Source: Gamarada debralockiae (taxonomy: Eukaryota > Ascomycota > Leotiomycetes > Helotiales > Hyphodiscaceae). From it: 64,000 nt of DNA. The stretch covers positions 1-64,000 of the forward strand of contig NXFV01000502.1 in assembly GCA_002803225.1 (NCBI GenBank). The letters are read 5' to 3'. The translations under genes were made by a program, and so were the position numbers. Shown here piece after piece: positions 24,292 through 34,490 of the stretch. Below the pieces are notes generated by a model. It saw only the letters and a list, made by a program, of their open reading frames with translations. It did no database searches and was not told the DNA's origin. The stretch's first letter is position 1, and each line of letters begins with the position of its first letter.

Positions 24292-27118
24292 CTACTCAGC
24301 ATCCACAACCCTCACTTCCCTTGCAACAGCATTGCACAACTCGACCCTAATGCCCGCTCCAGTCAAGACATGAATCCAAAGCCTCTGCGTATCACTTAAT
24401 CGATCATTCTCACTCTTGACCTCCGAGAACAACACCTCCTTCTTCACCGGATCCCACAGAAACAGATCCGGGATGCCACCTCCTCTGATCCTATACTCTT
24501 GCGCCATGACTTTACAGACCGTAGCTAGAGCAGTGCCATCAAAGCAGCCCACAATCTCCAACAAATCCTCGAGTGCGAAATCCCAGTTCAGGCCAATGAT
24601 ACATGTCTTCTTCTCTTGTTCTCGATTGTGGACTTCACGAATCAAACGCTCGGCATCTCCATTCGCGATCTCGACAAGTCGATGATTGATTTCTGATATC
24701 CGTGATGGGAAGAAGGCATCTGTGTGCAGATCGAGAGGACAAGTTTGGTACGCGGTTTGGAAGACGTTCGGGATGTAGATGAAGAGGATATCGTAGAACA
24801 AATATGCAAATAGTGTTCGAATGATGCCACCTTCAGCATGATATCCTTTCATCCCTTGAGATCGATACCAGGAAAGACACATTGCTTCCACGCTGCATTC
24901 CCCGCCTCCTTCAGCCTCATCGACCCATATTGTTTTCGTACTTCGTTGGCGCTCTTCGATAGCAGCTCCGCTCGACTTTCGTCTTGTTGGAGGGTATTCT
25001 TTCTTAATTAGGATTCCTTCGACGGTGATTTCAGTAGGCTTGGAGAGCAGGATATGTCCGAAGTCATGTTGCTCTCGTTTGGGGATCTTGAGCTGCTTCT
25101 CGAGCTTCCTAATTCGCTTTTGTAGATCATAGTGATAGATCGTGTGGCAGTCTTTGTCTTGAAGCCCTTCTTGGCAGGTTTGCAGGGAGATCCGCTTCCA
25201 ATGCCGTTTCTGTTTTTCGGAATCCGAGACGCCATCAGGTGGTTGAAGAGAATACATGTAATGTTCTTCTAGAAGTGCTTTTCGCTGATACCAAGCGCCC
25301 CGCCGTGCGGCATGGAAGAGGTGCTGATTAAGTAGCTCGGTGGTGACTTCGTGTTCTCGCTGATGCATTTTGAATCTTCCAAGGACATAGGTCCCTTTGT
25401 GAATGATTCTTGTGTATACCCACGCTGGTGAGAAACGCCGCAAATAGGCTCCTTCGCCACTTTCGTACACTCGATCCTCCTTTCGTTGCTCCTCTGCGAG
25501 AAGAACCTTCCACCGTGGATAGACCTCGTCAAAGATGGACATGACCTCTTCCAACCCCTCTTTGCCAGGGTTACCATTGAACTCCAAGATGTTGTCAACT
25601 CGAAATTGCGTTCTAATTGCTGCTTCGAATTCCAGCAAATCAGGTCTGGATGGGAAGATATTTGTGGATCTGGACACTATGTACTCTGGGAAGTTTCGAC
25701 GGGAGATGCGGGCCAAGATGATTGTCGTCAATGACTTGTCTGTCCATTCTGTAGATCTGTAGAAGACCAAATGCACCCTCTCAAAGAGCTTCAATGTGGG
25801 CAGAGAAAGCCGGATACAAGGTCCTGTGACAGCCATGATCTTCCGCAAGAAATGACTGTCTCGATTCATATCAGACATTCCACCCGGTGAATCGGTTCCA
25901 TTGTCGTTTTCGTAAGGACTCTCCGAGCCGAGACTGTGATGATTTTCTGGTCTTTTCAATCCCACAAAGGCTAGACCGCTCTGATACTGGCTCATCCGTC
26001 GAAAGGCTTTCAATAGGTCGCCCTTGTTCTTTCCTCGTACTTTTGCGTCTTTTGCAATTGCTTTGAGCTCATCCAACTGGAGGAGTGACGAAGCTTCTTC
26101 CATAGTAGTGATCTCTTCATCTGAGCAATCAGCAAAGCTGAAGGATGACGCCAGAACAGTGCCCTCTGGCGGAGAAAGTTCTGCGGGATTTACTTGGACT
26201 GGGGCGGACGACTCGGGCAATTCTCGACTAGCTTGGAGTATTTTTGCAGCAGCTGGTAGATCTCCTATATCGCCATAGTACCCAAGTTTGTTTATGCGAT
26301 GCCACGCAGAAGTCTTTCGAAGAAACAAGCGGACATATCTGGCGAAGCATTAACCATACTGCCGAGACAACTGAGCGACAGTATTCAAAGGAAACTTTGG
26401 CACTTGCCAATCCCAAGCAGGAGGTCCTGGAGTCGCCACCCATTAATCAAGAAAGGCCATCAAAAGGCGGATCCAACAAGTATCCTAGATATTTGCTATT
26501 CCAGGTTCCAACCTACAATCCTCTGTCTTGCCCAGGACCTGGTTTCCAAAGCCTCCCAAATGCAGATTAGACTTACAAATACTGCGCCTCGTAATCCAAA
26601 TCTCTCCATTGATTGAACACTTGCAGCTCCTTCTCATCAAAAAGATGCCCTTCATCCTCTAGAACCGTTTCAAGAGCAAGATTGAAAGCATCGACATAGA
26701 TCGAACTTTTGCCCTTTGTCCACTTCCTCTGTTTAAGCCTGTCCCGCAGAACCTCTGCATTATCCTGTTCGGAAGCCCTCATTGCCTCATATTCAGCAAT
26801 GGCTTCCTTGTCCGTCTTAACAGGCGGTAAGGCACTCTCCAGCTCGGTCGGCCTTGCTGGCTTCGGTTGACCGTCGTTCAGGTCATTGTCGTCGTCCTCT
26901 GAATCAGGAATCTCATCTCGGTATTGATTGGGCATTCGCAAGGGAGCTTCATCCTCGGAAACATCACGAGACTCCTCTCCATCAGTGCTTTCCAGAGCTT
27001 TATGACGCTTTGCAGGAGGCAATATATCGTCGTCGTGGAAATTGGTCGACGATGGATGTGGGATACTTCTTCCAACCATTGCATTATGGCTAATGCTTGA
27101 TTGAGGCTTAAGGACCAT
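24292..27118 (-). CDS. fan1: Fanconi-associated nuclease 1 (FAN1), VRR-NUC nuclease
   Basis: FAN1 is a structure-specific 5' flap endonuclease/exonuclease acting in repair of interstrand crosslinks. Exons are 26577-27118 and 24292-26338 (862 codons), separated by a long 238-nt intron. The splice restores the conserved run YEAQYLYVRLFLRKTSAWHR. The N-terminus is acidic and disordered (DEIPDSEDDDNDLND). A SAP-like DNA-binding segment lies near residues 260-297 (LLQLDELKAIAKDAKVRGKN). The C-terminal VRR-NUC domain shows the PD-(D/E)xK signature GGGIPDLFLW followed by LFSEVKSENDRLSDTQ. No UBZ finger is seen, as is usual for fungal FAN1. The gene is head-to-head with the sdc1 orthologue. Confidence 0.94.
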
Positions 27119-27326
27119 AATTCATTTCGTGAATCTAGAGTGTCTGAGGAGGATCCCAATGATTAATAGAAAGGCTTTTTCATTGAGGAGGTTGCAGGAT
27201 AAGTAGCGCGTCCAAGGCAGACGCGGTATCACGAGAACTCGCGTGGCAGACTCCACCTCGCTTCGGCCACAACTTTGAAGGGAATCTTTGTATTCTGTGT
27301 CTAGACCAAATTCCATAACAAGAACT
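27119..27326. promoter_or_regulatory. Bidirectional promoter of fan1 and sdc1
   Basis: Only 208 bp separate the two start codons of divergent genes, so core promoters and both 5' leaders must overlap or abut here. No specific factor site is assigned. Confidence 0.6.
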
Positions 27327-27968
27327 ATGGCAGAATCGGCTACACCAGATGGTGCAATAGAGCAGAATCTCACTGCACCGAGTATAAGTGCAGCTGCGAC
27401 CGCGTATCAAGCTGCGATGCAACAACAATCCGCGACTCCAACGTCCGCAGCAAGTCCCGCTGCACTCCCCAGCAACATGACAAAAGACGTCGAGATGAGT
27501 GATCGCACTCCTGACAGAGTTCCCGCACGTCTCCTCCTCCAAGTTTACTACAATTTCAACAACTAATGCTCCTTCAGTCTCCTGCAATTGCTCCAGGCGC
27601 GTCGAACAATGCAGCCAGCCCAATGCCTGCACGAACTGGAACCCCCTCTCGCCCTAATGGCAACGATATCACCTCCCGAGCTACCTCTCAACACCCTGAT
27701 CCCGCTCCTACTATCCCCAAGGAGGCTCCTCCTCATGGCGCGCCGACGAGACAATATCTGAATAGCAAGGTTACCGGGGTTTTACTGGAGGGAATGAAGT
27801 TGTTGGCGAAGGAGCAGTACGTTTTGCTTTGGGTCTTCACCTTGCATTGTGGATCCAAACTCTTGTTTTCCAGAGATGAAATCTAATGCTCGTTCTAGAC
27901 CAAATGATCCCCTCCGTGTGTTGGGCGAATACCTGTTGCAGAAATCAAGGGAGTTGGAAGGCACCTAG
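27327..27968 (+). CDS. sdc1: COMPASS subunit Sdc1 (Dpy-30 family)
   Basis: Sdc1 is a small dimeric subunit of the Set1/COMPASS histone H3K4 methyltransferase and docks on Bre2. The proposed exons are 27327-27518, 27578-27816 and 27899-27968, giving 166 codons. The first 110 residues are Ala/Ser/Pro/Thr-rich and probably disordered. The C-terminal Dpy-30 helix pair is plain: TRQYLNSKVTGVLLEGMKLL, then AKEQPNDPLRVLGEYLLQKS. The second intron (82 nt, GTACGT donor, TCTAATG branch) rebuilds KEQ-PND exactly. The first intron is less certain: its acceptor at 27577 is good, but the donor could be GTTCCC at 27519 or GTTTAC at 27543, both in phase. The gene is convergent with rps13. Confidence 0.9.
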
Positions 27969-28351
27969 GACATCATTGAGCAAGCCTGCGGCGGGCATAT
28001 TTGACAGAGAATTGGGTACTTGGGACGATGGCTTTGCGGACTCGAATTGAGGAATTGAGAGCAAGCAAACCATTCGGCATTAGTTCTTCGGAAAAGTTAT
28101 GCATGTGGAGTCACGGTCATGGAGGATATGCAGGATGGAGAAATGGTATCAAGGTCTTCATAGCATTCTGGACAGAGAATCCAAAGGAGAATGGAAATGG
28201 CACAAGTTTCCGAATTCTGGAGTGTGTTTTGAGATCTGATATTCACTAGCAGCTTTTATGCTACTACAGTCTGCCGTGGCAGATCAGTTCCATGCAAATC
28301 ACCACACCCCAACTCCATGCCAAATAGCAACCATCCTAACCATTTGGACAT

Positions 28352-29058
28352 TTATGCGACCAAGGTGCTGGCAGTGGCGCTCTCGTATCTCCAGGTGGGT
28401 GGGAGGACACCGACGGTCTTGTAGTAGCGGGACAGACGGTGGATGCGGGACTCAATGAGAATGAGACGGAACTTGGAGTCCTTGTCCTTGCGGTTTCTCT
28501 CGAGGTGCTTGCGGACAGCAACAGCCTTCAAATTTGATCAGCATAGAACCCGCGAGCAGACAGTATGAAGCACCAACCTTCTTGATCAACATATAAAGGT
28601 CCTCTGGGATTTCTGGTGCGAGGCCTGTTATAAAATCACTCCGTCAGTCAAAGACCAAGCAGAGGCATATTGTATGTTTTGTATTGCACACATCATGGGA
28701 TCAAGTCCAATGATGGTCATATGAGGGCTTCATGTCGTGGAAATCGTACCATTGGACTTGAGAATTCGGAGAATCTTGTTACCTGCAAAATCCAGTCAGC
28801 TAGAATTCCAACTTTCAACATCGTCGCAGTATCTGCGCTTCTGAATCTAGACATACCAGTGACAACCTTGACCTGAGCGATACCGTGCGAATCTCTGAGG
28901 ACAACACCGATCTGGGATGGAGTGGCGCCCTTCTTTGCGAGCTTGCAGATTTGGTCGACAACTTGCTCGGGGGTGGTCTTGAGCCATGCAGGAGGAGTGC
29001 GGGAATATGGGAGAGCGGAGGCTGATATGCCCTTTCCTTTTGAGTGTAGGCGACCCAT
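28352..29058 (-). CDS. rps13: 40S ribosomal protein S13 (uS15)
   Basis: This is a small-subunit ribosomal protein of the central domain near helix 22 of 18S rRNA. Four exons (28857-29058, 28750-28782, 28578-28624, 28352-28525) give exactly 151 codons, the family length. Conserved stretches include [54 protein letters not shown] and [16 protein letters not shown], ending ATASTLVA. Exon 2 is only 33 nt and is fixed by phase on both sides ([14 protein letters not shown]). The three introns are 74, 125 and 52 nt. Confidence 0.97.
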
Positions 29059-30038
29059 TTTGTTGGAATTGATCGAGTTTACTGGGAACGGCGGTTGTCG
29101 TGATTCTTCAAAGAAGATTCCAAGGTGTTGAAATTCTCAAAGTGCGAAGAGCCTCGCTTAGCGAAGCTAGCTTTGGCCTAATCCATTTGGGATCTAGCGC
29201 AAACAAAAGTATCGACTCAAATCTTCGCGGCCAGATTTTCTTCAATCTCAACATCAGCTACAATGTTTGCAACTATTTCAGCGATTGTGTCCAAGGACTC
29301 TGAATGAGTTGATGAGCCGTCGAAATATATATTGTCTTTCAGATCCTCGAAGTAATTGAACAAGGGGGAAACGCAACGGGAGGCAGCTCAGGAGCCTGCA
29401 CGTGAGTCCAACCTTTTCCTTTTCCCCCATGACCGAGACTTTCAATGATGATACTCTATTTTACTTTATTTCTGGTACCTCTTGATTTAGGAACTTCTGC
29501 GGAAGTGACAATGATCTAAACGGACTTCTGATCTCTTTTCTTGGCCAATGAAATGTTAATTTGAGCTGCTTTCGGTTCACAGACTAACATTGCAAAAGTT
29601 TAGGAACTTCTTCGATATCTGCAGGTTGGTACAGTGGTTTGTCAAGGGCTAGAAAGGTATGGAAATTGGTTCCTAATTCGAATCCCATAGATTATGTAGC
29701 TATTCACGTCGTTCATGAACACTGTCAGGCCTCGAAACATCCGACCAGTGAACTGCATTCTTCTTCCTTGATCTGTCACGCTCGGGCGCTCGTAACCCAC
29801 CCTCAATCAGGTTGCACATTGAGAAGATCCTCATGGTTAGGCAAGGTAAAGAGGAGGGCCGTCGATTTTTCAACGCTTTTGAATTATTCCTTATGTGCCA
29901 ACTAACTTGGCAAACGACTAAAAGTACAGAGAGGTATTGTCTTGACGGAGGCGATATTCAGGCTCAAGTCATGCCATCGCAGACTTCAACCACGATCGCA
30001 GGCTTCATAGATAGTGTGTATGTGAGGACACTGCGACT
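29059..30038. other. Intergenic, rps13 promoter and 3' flank of U2AF65
   Basis: This 980-bp gap should hold the promoter of rps13 (starting at 29058) and the 3' end of the U2AF65 transcript. Open frames are short and unlike known proteins. Confidence 0.6.
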
Positions 30039-32027
30039 TTACCAAGCAGAGACCTCGAAATTTTCCTGGACGCATTGTCAGTAAACAAACTCAAAATATC
30101 AACAGGTGGAGTCCTTACCTCCGAGAAATACGTTGTGACGACGGTGCGGTCCGCAAATTTTCTGCCAGCGAGAGCTCGAAGAGCTTTGCCTGCGGCTTCC
30201 GATGTATCAAACTTGACGAAGATCTTTCCAACGCCGTTAGACTGTCTGCTACCACCAGTCGGTCTTGGGACCTTCATTTCCAAGACCTTGCCATACTTCT
30301 CGCACTCTTCCTTCACATCCTCGCAGATTTCTTCATACTCGTTAGCGAATATCAACAATTTTTAGACAACTAGGGGCATACCTTCATAATCCTCATTGTC
30401 GATGAGCTCTTCCGGAGTTACCATGTTAAGCAGTTGCAACACTCTGCCCTCATCGAGACCTTGAGATGTAGTACCAGCAAGCATGGACATAGCATTGACT
30501 CCCATTTCGAGACCAGAAGCCTGAGTATTTCCAATGCTTGCTCGTTGAACCTTGAGATGCTTGTCTCCAAGTTCCATACCATTCAGACCTTCCACGGCAA
30601 TATCTGTTGCTTGAGTTGGATCGGCATATTCGCAGAAAGCGATTCCCTAAAAGAGTGAGTCATTGCATGTATGTGAAATCCAAAACACTTACCCGCGACT
30701 CCCCCGTACTATTATCCTTGACCAGAATGAACGCCTTCAATTCTCCGAATGATACCAAGAGTTCCGTGACTTGCTCATCCGTCAAATAAAGTGGAATATT
30801 CGAGATGCTGATCTTGTTCTGGGTATCAACCACAACGTCCGAAATAACACCGGGTTCGTAGGAAGTTTCGTCGGAGACAGGGACTATGTAATCTTTGGGA
30901 CGAGTAATAGAGAGACCCTTGACAGCACCATTAGATGCCCCATTGCCTGTAACCATGTGATCATTGTCTTCCATGGTGATTCCATCAAAGGCCAGAGCAA
31001 CAGTAGCATCGGAAGCATTCTTGAATTCCACCAACGCAAAGGACTTGTCCTTCGACATTTGCGCAGAGATACAAGGATCGGATCCCTCCACAACATTGAG
31101 TCCATTGAGTTGGAGGTTGAAAAAGCTGACAATGGCGTCTTCAGCTATTGCGGGAGGTAGATTGTGCACTAGGAGACGCCTCGATTGTCGTGAGTTCGAG
31201 GGTTTAAGTGCTGCGTTGGTAACTGAGCCACTTGGTTGTGACATAAAGGCTTGCAACTTGCTGGGATCCATAGGCTGCTGTCTTGGGGCACCAGGCAATG
31301 GGAACATGCCAGATAGCTTTGCTTGCTCGGCAGTAACATTCTCGTATCCAGGTGGCTTTATATCCCATTGAGTCAATCGTCTCTTCCGCTCCAGAATTGG
31401 TACGACATCTGTCAGATCTGGTGTCGGTTCCTTCTTCTTGGGTGGAGGAGTGGCGCTCTTCTTGCGCTCCCGTCCAGGACCACCTCCAAATCCGCCATCA
31501 CGATCGCCTCTATCTCCACGTCGTCCTCCACCGCTGCCTCTTCGATCGTCAAAAAGGTCTCGATCTCTCCTTGGTGGTCTGTCATCGTCGTCTCTTCTTG
31601 CGTCGCGTCTGGATGACCCTCGATCTCTGTCCCATTCTCTCTCTCCACCACCTCTTCTGTCTCTACCAGAGTATCTATCCTCGCGCTCACGTTCTCTGTA
31701 GTCGCGGCTGGTAGAGTAGGAATCTACCTCACCTTCGCGGCGAGATGGTCGGGAGCCTCGATGTCCTGGGGAGCGCGAACGTCTTCTGTCACCGCCTCGT
31801 TCTCGATCGCCTCGATCGCCTCGTCGATCATCGCGAGAAGACTACAAGGCATCAGCTCACATTCAATGGATAGATTAGCTACAAAGTGTACCCACAGGAT
31901 AATCTCTTGATGAACCGTGTCGGCCAGAATCTGTTGATCCTTGATTGTCAGTAGTAGCTCCACCTTGCTGTTTGGGTTTTGTCGATGAAGGTGCCATGCC
32001 TCTAGATGAGTAGCTATCGCCGTTCAT
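30039..32027 (-). CDS. Splicing factor U2AF large subunit (U2AF65)
   Basis: U2AF65 binds the polypyrimidine tract and helps recruit U2 snRNP to the branch site. Five exons (31896-32027, 30693-31841, 30382-30646, 30119-30330, 30039-30065) give 594 codons. An N-terminal RS/RGG domain rich in Arg, Asp, Ser and Gly covers about residues 45-170. It is followed by the SF1/U2AF35-interaction type segment TPDLTDVVPILERKRR and QWDIKPPGYENVTAEQ. RRM1 begins at about 265 (RRLLVHNLPP), RRM2 at about 386 (KISISNIPLYLTDEQV), and the C-terminal U2AF-homology motif runs from about 480 (ICEDVKEECEKYGKV) to the typical end EENFEVSAW. Introns are 46-54 nt. The gene is head-to-head with ogg1. Confidence 0.95.
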
Positions 32028-32233
32028 GATGGCGTCAGCTTTTAAAGATGTAACTCGATCGTTCACCTCGTGGGAAATTGAATGCGGTGGAAGCGGTCGA
32101 AGGTTGTTGCGACAAGGCTTTGCAGTGCCTTTTTTTTTAGGTGAAGCGGAAGGAGGTCGCGTCTACCGACCTGGCCGCGCTAGGAGTGGAAATCTAACCA
32201 CCAACTCTTTCACTAGCAATAATTCAGATAATT
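32028..32233. promoter_or_regulatory. Bidirectional promoter of U2AF65 and ogg1
   Basis: The start codons at 32027 (minus) and 32234 (plus) are only 206 bp apart. The interval includes a run of T near 32131-32138, which could act as a nucleosome-depleting tract. No specific site is assigned. Confidence 0.6.
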
Positions 32234-33561
32234 ATGGGAAATTTACAAATCTCCGAATGGCGGAAGCTTCCTGTAAGTCTTGCAGAGCTCTGCATAGATA
32301 CGACTTTACGGTGCGGTCAATCTTTCAGGTGGAGAAAGCTCCGAGACGATGAATGGTAAGTTCAGGGGCACCCCCTATTCCTTGACAGAGCTTAACAGTA
32401 TATAGGTCTTGCGCTCTACATGGCAGAATATTATCCCTCAAACAAGACTCGACATATCTCCACTATCGAACCATTCGACACAGTACTCTCTACCCTCTGA
32501 GCCCTCCTTCCTCCGCAAAGTCCTCGATTGTCGGCACGCCAAGTGATGAGGATGATACCGAATCATTACTTCGACAATACCTCAACCTCGCCCCTGACTT
32601 GACTGCTTTGTACGAGCATTGGTCATCGGTAGATTCGAATTTCAAGAAGAGGGCTCCCAAGTTTACAGGAGTTCGCATTTTAAGGCAAGATGCTTGGGAG
32701 GCGCTGGTGGGATTCATATGCAGTAGCAACAACAATATCGTGAGGATATCACAGATGGTATGGATCCACGGATTGACTGAAGTGGATAGAATAGCTAAAA
32801 ATTTATTGAAGGTCAACAATTTGTGTCTGCACTACGGACCTCTGGTAGGTCATATTGACGACCAGCCATTTCATGATTTCCCGCCACCTGAGGCTTTGAC
32901 AGGAGTAGGAGTCGAGTCTCACTTACGAGAATTGGGATTCGGGTATCGCGCAGGTTACATTGCAAAGACGGCGAAGATGGTTGCAAATGAGAGACCTGAA
33001 GGCTGGCTTCAGAGCTTGTGCAACCCGGAGATATTTGACGACAACCTGGATCAGAAAGGTCTCCCTGAAGGTGGCCGCGAAGGATATCGAAAAGCTCATG
33101 AGGAACTACTTCAATTACAGGGAGTAGGCCCCAAGGTAGCTGATTGTGTTTGCCTCATGGGGCTTGGCTGGGGCGAGAGCGTTCCGGTAGACACCCATGT
33201 GTGGCAGATTGCTCAACGAGACTATAAGTTCGGCAAAGGGAAACACAAGAGCCTCACAAAGGCAACATATGATGCTGTGGGTGATCATTTCAGGACTTTA
33301 TGGGGGAAAGAAGCAGGTTGGGCGCATTCAGTACTCTTTGCCGCGGATTTGAAGACCTTCTCGGAGAGGCTTGCGACCAAAATCGAGGTTGATGTTGACG
33401 AAGTCAAGATCAAGCAAGAAGATGGCAGGGTCTTGGAATCGAAGGTGGTTGTGAAGAGGAAATATGCACTGGACGAAGTAAAGGATGAATCTGGTGAGGG
33501 GAAGAACAGCATTGTACTTGAAAGCTCGCGAAGTCAGCGGGCAAAAAGGAGGAAGATCTGA
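32234..33561 (+). CDS. ogg1: 8-oxoguanine DNA glycosylase/AP lyase OGG1
   Basis: OGG1 removes 8-oxoguanine opposite cytosine and nicks the abasic site. Exons are 32234-32355, 32406-32757 and 32812-33561 (407 codons). The N-terminal domain has EWRKLPVSLAELCIDTTLR followed by the conserved CGQSFRW. The middle has FTGVRILRQDAWEALVGFIC and SSNNNIVRISQM. The HhH-GPD motif LLQLQGVGPKVADCVCLMGL carries the catalytic Lys at residue 266. PVDTHVWQIAQRDY carries the Asp at 285. Their spacing of 19 equals that in human OGG1 (K249/D268). The tail is basic (SQRAKRRKI), suitable for nuclear import. The second intron (32758-32811, 54 nt) has no in-frame stop, so a naive frame reads through it. Confidence 0.95.
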
Positions 33562-34490
33562 TATTCGTGGAACTCGTAATAATTAGGTATGTACAAATAA
33601 AGCTATGGCAGAGAAACTTATTCTCCTTCGTATAGTGTTTTGCCGAACACCGTTCCATACCCTTTTGGTATTCCGCGATCTTTGTCTTGAATGGAACAAA
33701 TTGTACACTCGATTCTGTGTGTGGTGGGCGCGGAGTTTGGGAGGAATTCCAGAAACTCAACCTCACAATTACCAGCCTTGCGCATCATATCTTAAAGACA
33801 TTCTTTCTTATGGAGTGACATCTTTCACTATTCGCGGCGTCCAAGATGTCTCAGCCTTTCACTCTTCCATTGGTCCACGTGGTGAATGACGAATGCCGAA
33901 AGAACGCAACCATTCATCCCCTGCCATTGTACCGTTCCCCTCATCTCTCTGCCAATCTCATCCAATGGCATGAGGGGTCCATATTTGCGATTTGCGTCTC
34001 CCAGCAACAAGGACCAGTTATAGGAGAAAGAGACGATCTGCAAAAGGGGCCGTCATGCAGCGGGCAAAGAATTGAAGCCTTTTGTTTGGTTGTTTCTTCT
34101 CACATTTATTCATGAATGGAACTTTGGGGGTGTTTGGTGGATGTTCGCCAATTCATCCAGTCGTTTTGGACTTTGCTCTCAAGGGCTCAATAGTGGAGGG
34201 GTACAGCTGTCTAATCCTATTCGTCAGGGGCTTCCCCATACATGCATAATTTCAAGCCTTACTCTCTATAAGCCGCAAGAGCTGACTTTTTCGGCAAAGT
34301 TGGACAAGGCCCTTGAGATGAGGGAATCGAGAGGCTTGCATAGTGTGCGGCTGAGCAAGTGGACTCCAATAAATGGCAGGCATCCTTTAACGATTTCTTC
34401 TGCAGTTTTTCCAACAATTGCGTATTTTCTTCAATTTCGAAATCACTAAATTTTCCCACTCAATCCGTTTGTGAAGTATTATCATAGCAA
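33562..34490. other. Intergenic, no supported gene
   Basis: This 929-bp gap lies between ogg1 and the CorA-like gene, both on the plus strand. It presumably holds the ogg1 3' end and the transporter's promoter and leader. The open frames present are under 126 codons and match nothing I know. Confidence 0.6.

Noticed and set aside
28625..28749. The 125-nt rps13 intron as host of a C/D box snoRNA
   Set aside because: Only an imperfect C box (atgatgt) and a CTGA are seen, with no terminal stem and no evident guide.
29625..29690. A-box-like tggtacagtgg and ttcgaatcc resembling a tRNA
   Set aside because: The T-stem does not pair and there is no acceptor stem.
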